64,000 nucleotides of DNA from the NCBI GenBank assembly GCA_012934845.2, contig WNNJ02000525.1, forward strand, positions 1 to 64,000, read 5' to 3'. Positions 55,946 through 64,000 of this stretch are shown here, one piece after another. The notes beneath the pieces are model-generated. The model was not told the origin of the DNA. It did no database searches and was given only the letters and a program-made list of their open reading frames with translations. Origin of the DNA: Pomphorhynchus laevis (Eukaryota; Acanthocephala; Palaeacanthocephala; Echinorhynchida; Pomphorhynchidae). The translations under genes were made by a program, and so were the position numbers. Each line of letters opens with the position of its first letter. Position 1 is the stretch's first letter.

Positions 55946-56110
55946 ATTAAAAACCGGAGTTCGATTATATGCAGAGCAGACTTCCTTATCACCAATGCAG
56001 CCGAAACGACTAAGCGTCGTTCACCCTACTGATGAGTTCTAGCTACCATCTGCTCGTCTTAGGATTGATAAGAAAGTTTGCAGTGCATGTAATTAAACTC
56101 CGGTTTTTTT
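55946..56110. repeat. ~165-bp element with 34-bp inverted ends
   Basis: AAAAACCGGAGTTCGATTAT at the left and the complement AAAAACCGGAGTTTAATTAC at the right start inverted arms of about 34 bases (27 matches). Inside lies GCCGAAACGACTAAGCGTCG. That is like the 3' half of the hammerhead at 53738 (GAA, ACG/CGT stem III, C17). It also holds CTGATGAGTTC...TACCATC, like the 0.5-3.4 kb array core. It may be a MITE-like or permuted ribozyme element. Confidence 0.55.
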
Positions 56111-56138
56111 AAACATCTACAATTATATAAATAAATAT

Positions 56139-56365
56139 ATACGAAATATGATTATTGGTCTCTACCAACAAACAACAAAGATTAATTCTTCAATTTTACG
56201 TTTCGCCTTTCAGCTTCATCAAAAATTGTATGTTAATTATTTCTTAAACTTTTTGAGAAATAATTAACATACAATTTTTGAAAAAGTCGCAAGGCGAATT
56301 GTAAAATTGAAGAATTAATCTTTGTTTTTGTTGGTAGAGATCAATAATCATATTTCGAATATATT
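56139..56365. repeat. Near-perfect fold-back with ~105-bp arms
   Basis: Left arm 56139-56246 and right arm 56253-56365, inverted, with a loop of a few bases centred at about 56250. Shared words include AAGATTAATTCTTCAATTTTAC and TACAATTTTTGA. The left arm contains a hammerhead-like motif on the minus strand. The right-arm equivalent is decayed. Confidence 0.85.
56191..56228 (-). ncRNA. Hammerhead-like motif in the fold-back left arm
   Basis: Minus strand: stem I CAATTT with AAATTG (six perfect pairs), core TTGATGA (C3 changed to T), stem II GCT/GGC with a GAAA loop, GAA, self-complementary ACGT as stem III, then A17. Apart from C3 the design is complete and compact. Confidence 0.6.
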
Positions 56366-56630
56366 TTGGTCATAGCGTGATCCCAATCGGAATTACTCAT
56401 AAATTGATTTTTATTTATAGTAACTACATATAATTTAAACTTGACATAAAAATATATTGTATTAAATTGATTTTATTCTAGACTTTTTGATACTTTGCTG
56501 GGTCTCTCTTGAGACGCTATTATTACAATTCTTCATAAATAGCTTCCTTAGGTCTATTTCAATACGCTATTAATAATCTGTGTAATTAACAGTAAATTAA
56601 TCCAGAGAACAAAAACTTCTAATTTATTGA

Positions 56631-56672
56631 AACAACGCGTTTCGAAAAATGTCTTCTTCAGGTGATTACACT
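56631..56672 (-). ncRNA. Hammerhead-like motif beside a PLE
   Basis: Minus strand: CTGAAGA core (56663-56657), a short weak stem II (GA/TC around an eight-base loop), GAA, ACGCGT palindromic stem III and T17. It lies about 450 bases downstream of the PLE at 57119-58383, in the same direction. The sequence next to it (56548-56640) is copied at 1696-1782. Confidence 0.5.
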
Positions 56673-57118
56673 AGATATTTTCTGCAGTATATATCGACAT
56701 GAAAGAATTCAGCGTATATCAATCACATACCAAAATTCCAATTATCATGGTACATGATATTCATGATACTTATTTAGCATTTTATCACTCATGATTTGTC
56801 CTATCCAATATTGCTCCGTTTGTTTCCTTTCATAGATATTTTTAAACCCTCCTTGTATAATTTGAATTGAGAATATAGGATTTTGAATTAATTTTGTGAT
56901 TCACCACTCGATCAAATCCTATTTTGTTCTTTAGAATATCATCACGTCTATTGTTCATTCTCAGGTTCACTTGTCTACCGTTCTCTCAGATATACTGTTG
57001 TTGACAATCATTGCATGTTGATAAATATATTCTGAGCTACCCATACTCTACGTCGCTTCTGTCATATTTTTAATTCTTGAATGTACAATTTGACTTTTAA
57101 TGTTTTTGTTGTTTTTAA

Positions 57119-58383
57119 ATTACACCTTAACTCTGTTTAGGCTCGTCAAATTTTTGGTTTTTGTTAAGGCATTTGTTGATATTTTTAAACGCTGCGTTAT
57201 ACTCTAGAATACAATTAATATTTTTATTGTTATTCGAGCAGGCTTCTTCTTTGTGGTTGTTCAGCAAAATTGATCTGTTCATTTTCCAAACTGTTATACT
57301 GTGTAAGACACTGTCTATGAGAATATCCCTATTTTTTAATTGATCCTTCTGCGGTAAATTCATTGTATATCGATGTTATTTTTGTCCTTAGTGGATGAAC
57401 ACTGCTAGCGTGCACATTTGATGGCACGTTTTATTCCTTTTTATACAGAGTTGTTTGGATCCTTTTGCGCTCATATCTGTAAATAGTAGTATCGAAAAAG
57501 TTCGTATTTCCGTTGCTTTTTGGTAAGGTCATTGTAAATTTCGGTTCACTAAAACGATTTAGATCTTCTACAAGTTCATGCAAGCTTTCAATGTTGTAAA
57601 TCCACACTATTAAGATGTCGTCGATGTATCTTAACCAAGCTTACGGTTTAAGTCTTCGAGTTTTCAGATACTGCTCTTCAATCTCAGCTACATGTATGCT
57701 GACGTATACAGGCGCTACCGATGTCCTTTTTGCAGTGTCGCTCCTTTGTATAAATAGTCTACCGTTAAATTCAAAACAATTGTTTTTGAGTATTAGTTCG
57801 AGAAGTGCTCCAGTTTTGTTAATTTATGTTCATAATCTCTTTGAATCATAAATTTTGCTGCATCAATTTCCTTCATTGTGTCGATTGATGCATATAACGA
57901 CTCTACATCAAGCGTTGCAAATATTGAGTGTTTAGGTTAGTTCCTTGTCCTGTAATTTTCATAGAAAATCATCGGTGCTCCTAATATGTGATTAAGCATG
58001 ATCAACTAACGATTATAGTTGTTTACTGAGGTATTTAGATATATTCTCACTCCATGTACTACAGTTACTATCAATCGATCATCATTAGTAACTACATATT
58101 GTTTGCTCTTCATCTTCTTATCCATTGTGATAGGCTCGCGAAACTCGGAGGTTTCGTTACCGTCCAAGTCCACGCGTTGATTGTACTGCAACTCAGTTAC
58201 TGTCGGGTTTTGTCCTAAAGACCGCATCACGTTTAGTTCCGGACTGATCAGTCTACTGATCAGTCTATTGATTAATTTATTTTTAATTTCTATTTCATTC
58301 AAAAAAATATTTATTAAGATGCACGGTCGTTTTAAAAATAGATAGCGTTGTTCTTGAGGGCGATTGTTTGAGTAAAAGTACAA
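57119..58383 (-). mobile_element. Penelope-like element relic, minus strand
   Basis: RT motifs on the minus strand: TLDVESLYASID near 57910 and RYIDDILIVWI near 57630, with FSEPKFTMTLPKSNGNTNFFDT near 57540. These are the DVxSL, YxDD and FLD regions of PLE RTs. The 3' part, 57119-57370, is repeated upstream at 58395-58703. That is the direct terminal repeat or partial tandem copy PLEs usually have. Broken at several places. Confidence 0.8.
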
Positions 58384-58394
58384 TTCGCTTTATA

Positions 58395-58703
58395 CACCTT
58401 AATACACCTTAACTCTGTTTAGGCTTGTCAAATTTTTGGTTTTTGTTAAGGCATTTGTTGATATTTTCAAACGCTGCGTTATACTCTAGAATACAATTAA
58501 TATTTTTATTGTTATTCGAGCATGCTTCTTCTTTGTGGTTGTTCAGCAAAATTGATCTGTTCATTTTCCAAACTCTGTTATACTGTGTAAGACACTGTCT
58601 ATGAGAATATCCCTATTTTTCAATTGATCAATTAATATTTTATTTAATTCAAATTGTGATTTCCGTCTGCATATTTTCCTTCTGCGGATAAATTCATTGT
58701 AAT
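58395..58703 (-). repeat. Second copy of the PLE 3' segment (direct repeat)
   Basis: Matches 57119-57370 at about 95 percent by eye (TACACCTTAACTCTGTTTAG through GAATATCCCTATTTTT and TTCATTGTA). It has an extra stretch of about 57 bases not in the other copy. The spacing between copies is about 1.28 kb. It is a 5'-positioned partial copy typical of PLE tandems. Confidence 0.85.
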
Positions 58704-58744
58704 ACACTGTATATGGGAATCTCATTTATTATATATATTTATAT

Positions 58745-59250
58745 ATATGAAATTGGGACTGATGATCATGTTATGAATGTATAATTATTTATTGAATAGT
58801 TGCTAGGTCACACAAGGTTACTTTGTCTTTGAAAACCAGTTCAGATTTCTTCCTTCATTACTTCCAATTTCATACCCCTTAATTACTAGCGGCACCATTG
58901 CTACAGCCGTTTTCCGCCACATATGGATAGCTCTGGCCTCATCAGTAAGCTTACTACCAACTCTTCTCCTTTCGAAATTTAACATTTTCGAGATTTGAGC
59001 TGTTGCTCTCCGTACTTGTCTTGCGCTCTTCACTGCTAGATTCGAATCCAGGATTGTCATATTTCACACAGCATATGAAACCTTCCATCATGATGTCTAG
59101 AAACTGCATTGTTCGAGTTGTTCTCTGGCATGTTTATTATAGATTGTTCGGTATTAGATCATGAAGATCGATTGAAATCGGGACTGGTGATCCTGTTATG
59201 GATGCTTTATTATCTATTGAATAGTTGCTATGTCACACAAGGTGACTTTC
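58745..59250 (-). repeat. Two reverse-oriented pieces of the 0.5-3.4 kb array unit
   Basis: 58745-58870 and 59150-59250 resemble each other (GGGACTG.TGATC.TGTTATG.ATG, ATTGAATAGTTGCTA.GTCAC). They also match the complement of the array tail (GATCACACAATGTGATTTC, CATTACTTCCAATTTCATA-like). They show the unit is dispersed as well as tandem. Neither contains the hammerhead part. Confidence 0.5.
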
Positions 59251-59259
59251 TCAAAAATC

Positions 59260-59840
59260 AAAAATTTAAACAGATGAACTTTGCCATGATTTTTTACAAT
59301 AGAGTTGGAAGTTGTTTTAATCTGAGTTTTTGAACATTTTTTGTATTTATTGTTATAAATACACATCGATTATTAAAATTAAGTAGGCGAAATTATAAAA
59401 TTTATTGGCTGGAATTAATAATTAAATGATTTTTTAATTTTTAGCAGAATAAAAAAATTTAAATTTTGAATAAAGTTAAACCACTTATATTTACAGACAT
59501 TTTAAATTTTGAACAAAATAAAAAATATAAATTTTCAACTTCATTTCCATTGTATCTCTATAAATACTCATATACAGTGAATCTTTAAGCTTATGCAGCT
59601 GTCGAGTGTATATAAATACTATCCAACAGCAACTGATCAAAATACATATAGCTGTTTGACCAACTACTTATCGTTTTCCTCACTGTCGTATCTCCAAGGT
59701 ATATATACTCTTTTATCTAATTCCATGATTAGTCCACAGCAATACAATTTGAGCATACTAACTTATCGTAGCGCACGAACCCCCGAAATTGCTAAAATAT
59801 ATATCAGTGTTTTGTGTTCAAATCTCTTAGCTTATCTCCA
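59260..59840. other. AT-rich non-coding DNA
   Basis: Nothing recognised. Confidence 0.45.
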
Positions 59841-60210
59841 CAGTATTTGACAAAAACACACCATTCAATGACAATTCTTATGCAGCATGCATGGAAACTA
59901 TCACCTGTCTCTAGACTGTCCAGACGTGTGGTTAACGTTTGGAATAATCTTCTTGAATACGTTGTTGCCTCCACAACGCTAATTTTATTTAAAAAGCGAG
60001 TGCCAATATGCCTAGAACATATGGATGATTCGAAGAAGTTATCTTATTCCTGATTTCGTTAACTCAATTACTTCTACATTTTTTAATTTTTAATCTTGAT
60101 TAATTTTGTTTAATTTTTATTTTAATTTTATTTTCGCTATCAGATTAGCAGTTTTGTCTAAGGCTTTGTCTTGTATATAATAGCAATAATAAGTATTTGT
60201 TAGTTATTTT
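59840..60210 (+). mobile_element. 3'-terminal CR1-type LINE fragment
   Basis: The plus frame 59814-60053 contains LSPVSRLSRRVVNVWNNL, EYVVASTTLILFKKR and a stop: the C-terminal end of CR1-type ORF2, like RRGINMWNSLPEEVVAAPSLRTFKSR at 36.7 kb. The T-rich 3' UTR and the AAGGCTTTGTCTTGTATATAATAGC end follow. Confidence 0.7.
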
Positions 60211-60329
60211 TTATATATTCAAATAATAATAGATTTTCTTAATAACTAATAAACATTCACCTAATAAGATAAAACAGTTCATACAATTGAAAACAGTGAA
60301 CAGAAACAGCCTTTAATAGTCTTCGACGA

Positions 60330-60629
60330 TAGTCTTCTATATCACATAGGGATCTTGCCCTACCAGCAAGTACCAAAGCCACGCTTTCCAAATAAACCAA
60401 TCAGGGTATGTCACACACCTGCGAGCCCAATCGCAGTATCGGTAGTATCAAGGTAAGGAGTTCAGAAATCCTAGTCTTTGCTATGGAAGACGTCCTATTG
60501 AGAAGAAGACTAATCCCGATATTGCCCAAATGCACCAATGGCGCACCTGAGTACTCCTATTTAATTATAGATGTTGGGCCTATTCATGTCCCACCTGACT
60601 CTTTTAGGATCAAATCAGCTAACTGAATA
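60330..60629 (-). mobile_element. 3' part of an I/R1-type LINE copy (split)
   Basis: The complement matches about 7050-7330 of the intact LINE (ACGTCCT, AGAAGAAGACTAATCCCGA and the GGTGGGAC/AGGCCC region). On the minus strand it continues the copy at 61537-62870; the two pieces meet within a few bases of each other in LINE coordinates. Confidence 0.75.
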
Positions 60630-60827
60630 TACGTATTTAATATAATTATAAACGAACATAATGCATAATCAAAATTTAATAATTAAATAATAAAATAAAT
60701 AATTGTTGTGAGATTTTTTACAATTTAAATAAACTTAAAAATAAAATGTAGAAATTTAAAATAAAAGTCATTTTAATGAATTGACTAATAAGTAACATAC
60801 GTTGTGTCATAATAAGGATTAGAGGTC

Positions 60828-60942
60828 ATCAGAAGGAATTGCTATGCTATCAGGTTTCGGCCCCTAACTCATCTAACCGACATATCAGCGGGGTCAAATA
60901 CGTGTTAAGGGCGTATTTCCTCTGATTAAATTTGATTATATG
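60828..60942 (-). repeat. Short dispersed repeat with imperfect inverted ends, copy 2
   Basis: Reverse-complement match to 11951-12063 (see that entry). Here the ends are GGTCATCAGAAGGAA and TTTCCTCTGATTAAA, again inverted. The inner GACCCCGCTGATATG and GGGGCCGAAACCTGATAGC words are hammerhead-like in content, but the core does not match. Confidence 0.6.
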
Positions 60943-60959
60943 GTATCCTATTTTAATAC

Positions 60960-61503
60960 AAAGTATATTATTTATTATCCATCTATAAAAATTTTCCGCT
61001 AATGATTTTAAATTTATTTTTAATATTATTTTAATATAATATTATATATTATATTAATATAATATAATAATATAATATTATATTATATATAATATTATAT
61101 ATAAAATTATATATAATATTATAATATATTATTTTAATATATTTTACTATTTTCTGTTTAATGGTATTTTTATAGTAACCTAGTTTAAAATATGCATCTA
61201 TTAAATTATTTAAATGATTTTGAAGAAAGCCAATATCATTACATATTGTTGCAATTCTTAAAATTTCATTATTTAATATATTATATTTTATATTATATGG
61301 TATGCATGAATGCTCGTGGAAAATATGTTTCTTGTAAATTTAAATATGTCATCTTTACGATATAAATTAAAAGTACTTTCTATTGATGTTAATTTAATTC
61401 TTATATCAAAATATATACTTTCTTTATCATTAATATTGGTTTTATAAATAATGAGGCTACCTGGATAAATTTGTTTGATTATTGAATGAATAAATTTGTT
61501 CAC
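60960..61503 (-). mobile_element. Penelope-like element fragment (RT C-terminal region)
   Basis: Minus frames encode STFNLYRKDDIFKFTRNI and then NEILRIATICNDIGFLQNHL. These are the C-terminal RT blocks of the PLE group represented at 52130-53230. It is short, broken and old, and is carried inside the insertion that splits the LINE. Confidence 0.7.
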
Positions 61504-61536
61504 TTATTGAATAATGATACTCTTAAATTTATTCAA

Positions 61537-62870
61537 ATCGGATCCGGCGGTTCATTTAACCGTAATGGTAAACACCAAGTATCTTACTAGATATGTAAAA
61601 ACCGATAGGGGTTGACCGTTAAAAATGGAGGAAAGAGAATATATTGCTAGTCTCTTTAGATTTTCCTTGGTGGCACGTGCGCCATGAAAGATAACCACCT
61701 GCGATTTCGAGGAATTTAGAAGAACATTGGATAGGGATAACTTATCTTTTAATCTTAAAAAGAAGTGGCTGATTTCAGAGACCTCATCTTTGCACCTGCG
61801 TCCAGAAAACAGGGGTGTGGTATCATCAACGTATACCACTAGATGTCGATAACGTTGAAATGGTTTAAACAGAACAATTGAGGCAGCATGAAATAAGATT
61901 GGAGAAAGTGGGGACGCTTGAAGCACACCTTTAATTGGATAGAACTGACGAGCATTAGTGCCATCCTCGTAAAAAATCACTTGGTATACAACAATATCTC
62001 CACCCTGTTAGCAATTCTCACAGGCAACCCGAGATACCAGATAAATAAGATAACAAAGGGAATATAGATCAAAAGCAGCAGAAAAGTCAAAAATACAGTC
62101 ACAACAAGCTGATTGTTATTATCTCGACAAAACGGGTACACTTCAACTATTGTAGAATAAAACGAACGACTTTTTACAAACCCATGAAAAACTGATGGGA
62201 TTAAATTTCGCTTACTTAAATGATCGCGGATTTTATGCGCAAGCACTTTATCGTAAACGGAAATGAGAGAGTTTTGAGTCGAAATAAACCGCAGGTATTT
62301 AGGACATGTAATCGGCTTTTTCTTTGGTAAAAGAAGTCGACGGCTGATGTTAATGCCAGCAACATCAGATGGTGAGGCTAAAAGCATAGTGATGGTGATA
62401 TCCTTTCTCTGGCTGTCTGTTAAAAGCTGACAGACGCAAGTAGAGAGTGGCGAATGGGTTTGGAGGTTCCCGAATACGGATCCCAGGAGTTGAGGATATC
62501 CGTTACCAAAAGATCTCTACTCCTAAAACTGCCCCATGTAAAAATCGGCTGAGGATAAAGAGTAGCTCTACAATTGCGATGGAATAGTAACTCTTTCAAA
62601 ACTTTATCAAGACCTATGTTGCTAATCCAGCCCGATGCTCTCTGCTTCCAGCTAACAAACTTATTTTCGTTGAAAATCTTCTAAAGAGAAGACTGAGATT
62701 GATTAAGGCAAGCAGTGTTAGCTTTATCACTGCTCAATTTGAGTCTATACCTAGGAATCCAATATTCTTTCGAGAGAGCTTGTCTGAAGGAAACCGAGAG
62801 ATTGGAAGAGGTGTAACATTTTTGCTAGGACCTTGAATTTTGTCGGAGTGGGATAAATTCATATGTTTGC
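61537..62870 (-). mobile_element. 5' part of the split I/R1-type LINE copy (ORF2)
   Basis: Matches about 5735-7045 of the intact LINE. RT pieces lie at 62387-61977 (MLLASPSDVAGINISRR, HGFVKSRSF) and 61980-61552 (LQASPLSPILFHAASIVLF, VVYVDDTTPLFSGRRCKD, with YVDD for YADD). The FLDFSAAFD region has decayed to FLTFLLLLI. It is 5' truncated at the same endonuclease/RT linker. Confidence 0.85.
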
Positions 62871-62879
62871 GGTATTATT

Positions 62880-63220
62880 GTTCAACAGCATTAATGCCTT
62901 TTATATTTTTGTAAATCCAATTTCTATCGTCTACTCATCGAGTAAGAACCTGCTGAGATTCATTATTTCAACAAATTAGATTTACGGGTTTGACTAAAAT
63001 TTCAGAAGCTGGTTGTGACGTCATTACAATAATTTATGAATGAAGAATATATGATAAATAGAAGAATAAAGGGTTTATTGTCGATATTATCCCTTATAAA
63101 TTGTTTTTATTTTTAAAAAATCATTATTATTGCAGTATTCCTGCTAATAATTAGCATGTAAGCAACGTCATTTTTATCTAAAACATAAAGGATATTGGTT
63201 CTTTATTTACTCAAAGTCTT
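62880..63220. other. Non-coding spacer
   Basis: AT-rich; nothing recognised. Confidence 0.45.
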
Positions 63221-63224
63221 CTTC

Positions 63225-64000
63225 TTCTTATTCTTCAGCCTTTGTCCCGCTTTGAGGCAGGGTCGGCTATGTGAGATTTAGCCCTCCATTTCGCTCTATT
63301 TTCGGCTTGGTCCGGGTGAAGTCCAGCTGCCTTGAGATCTGTGTGAAGGCCATCTAATCATCGGTGCTTGGGTCGACCTCTAGGGCGTTTGCTTATGATC
63401 TCATACTTTAAGGCGGTCTTTGCAAGGGAATAATTTTCACTCCGCAACACGTGGCCATACCACCGGAGTCTGGCCCCTTGCATTTTATTTACGATAGGGG
63501 CGACGCCGTATCTTCGGAGGATGTCCATATTTCTCACGTGGTCATACCGGGTAATTCCGCTTATCCACCGCAGCATTTTCGTCTCAATGACCGCAAAGCG
63601 TCGTTCCGCTGCCTTGGTAATAGGCAAGCACTCTGTGCCGTACATAGCCACAGGGCGAATGATTGAGCGGTAGATCTTTGATTTCATGTGATCCTTGATG
63701 CGACGGTCACATAAAACACCTGTCGTCGCTCGCCATTTTGTCCACGCTGAGCTTATTCGTGCATTGACTTCATAAGTCACGTCGCCGCTTGCCGAGAGTA
63801 TGGTTCCGAGGTACTTGAACCGGACCGTACGTCTCAGGTCAAAGCCATTAATATTGATGGTGCCACTTTCATGGGGGTCTGTTGTGAAGTATTCGGTCTT
63901 GTCTAGATTAAGTCGTAGTCCGTATTGTGCGAGTCGGTTATTCCATACAGTAGTTGATTCCTCCAGGTCCTTTTTGTTGTCCGCCGCCAGCCAGACATCG
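63225..64000 (-). mobile_element. 3' end of an RTE-type LINE (RT C-terminal), runs off the window
   Basis: The minus strand encodes, from the window edge: RLAQYGLRLNLDKTEYF, TVRFKYLGTILSASGDVTYE, VNARISSAWTKWRATTGVLC, KSKIYRSIIRPVAMYGTEC, KMLRWISGITRYDHVRN, RLRWYGHVLRSENYSL, RPRGRPKHR, one stop where the family has tryptophan, then HTDLKAAGLHPDQAENRAKW and DPASKRDKG. That is the classic RTE (endonuclease-RT) C-terminus. The catalytic YADD lies outside the window. Only the one stop is seen here, so the copy is young. Confidence 0.88.

Larger units (their letters stand above)
60630..61536. mobile_element. ~0.9-kb insertion carrying a PLE piece, inside a LINE
   Basis: Interrupts one LINE copy (60330-60629 and 61537-62870). 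TCAAATC-like words at both junctions (about 60611 and 61532) may be a short target-site duplication. It contains the dispersed repeat at 60828-60942 and the PLE fragment at 60960-61503, with very AT-rich DNA between. Confidence 0.65.

Noticed and set aside
60828-60942. Dispersed repeat as a hammerhead ribozyme
   Set aside because: Contains CTGATAT and GCCGAAAC words, but the core is not CTGANGA and no consistent stems I and III form.
1-64000. CRISPR array, bacterial operons or plasmid features
   Set aside because: The window is clearly eukaryotic; the tandem repeats have no uniform short repeat and spacer pattern.

Overview
The window looks like an AT-rich genome of an invertebrate animal. 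The clues are spliceosomal-type introns, four ordinary eukaryotic single-copy genes, and a very high load of retroelements (CR1/L2-, I/R1- and RTE-type LINEs and Penelope-like elements). A nematode or other worm is my best guess: possible splice acceptors sit a few bases upstream of several start codons, as in trans-splicing lineages, and the RTE tail at the right edge is of a kind I associate with nematode genomes. No species can be named from the sequence alone.

Host genes are few, and all are on the minus strand: elongin B (9102-9437), a RecA-fold protein that may be SWSAP1-like (12756-13349), the spliceosomal protein CWC15 (14432-15079) and PIG-A, the first enzyme of GPI-anchor synthesis (23388-24713). 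Unassigned candidate exons lie at 10013-10173, 51040-51280 and 51456-51660.

Layout. 0.5-3.4 kb: a tandem array of about 450-bp units, each with a tRNA-like head and a hammerhead-ribozyme-like tail. 3.5-7.5 kb: a LINE with both ORFs open. 8-24.7 kb: host genes among AT-rich DNA, fold-backs and old CR1/L2 LINE copies. 24.8-36.3 kb: a nest of copies of the 3.5-kb LINE family, including a 7.8-kb inverted pair (palindrome). 36.6-47.5 kb: CR1-type LINEs from nearly whole to very old. 48-52 kb: AT-rich DNA, largely featureless. 52-61.5 kb: at least four Penelope-like element (PLE) remnants mixed with fold-backs and many hammerhead-like motifs. 60.3-62.9 kb: one LINE copy split by a PLE-containing insertion. 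63.2-64 kb: the 3' end of an RTE LINE that runs off the window.

The most distinctive theme is self-cleaving RNA. By eye I find about a dozen segments with the hammerhead core (CTGANGA, stem, GAAA, short stem III, NUH) on both strands. They fall in three settings: a tRNA-headed tandem array, a 344-bp tandem array with at least one apparently complete type I ribozyme (53738-53790), and PLE-associated fold-backs whose stem III is a short self-complementary palindrome (AATT, ATAT, ACGT, ACGCGT) suited to a dimeric ribozyme. Hammerheads are established in PLEs, animal retrozymes and the schistosome Sm-alpha SINE; having several architectures side by side in one 64-kb stretch is the observation most worth testing. 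All element boundaries were read by eye and are approximate to about 10-50 bases.
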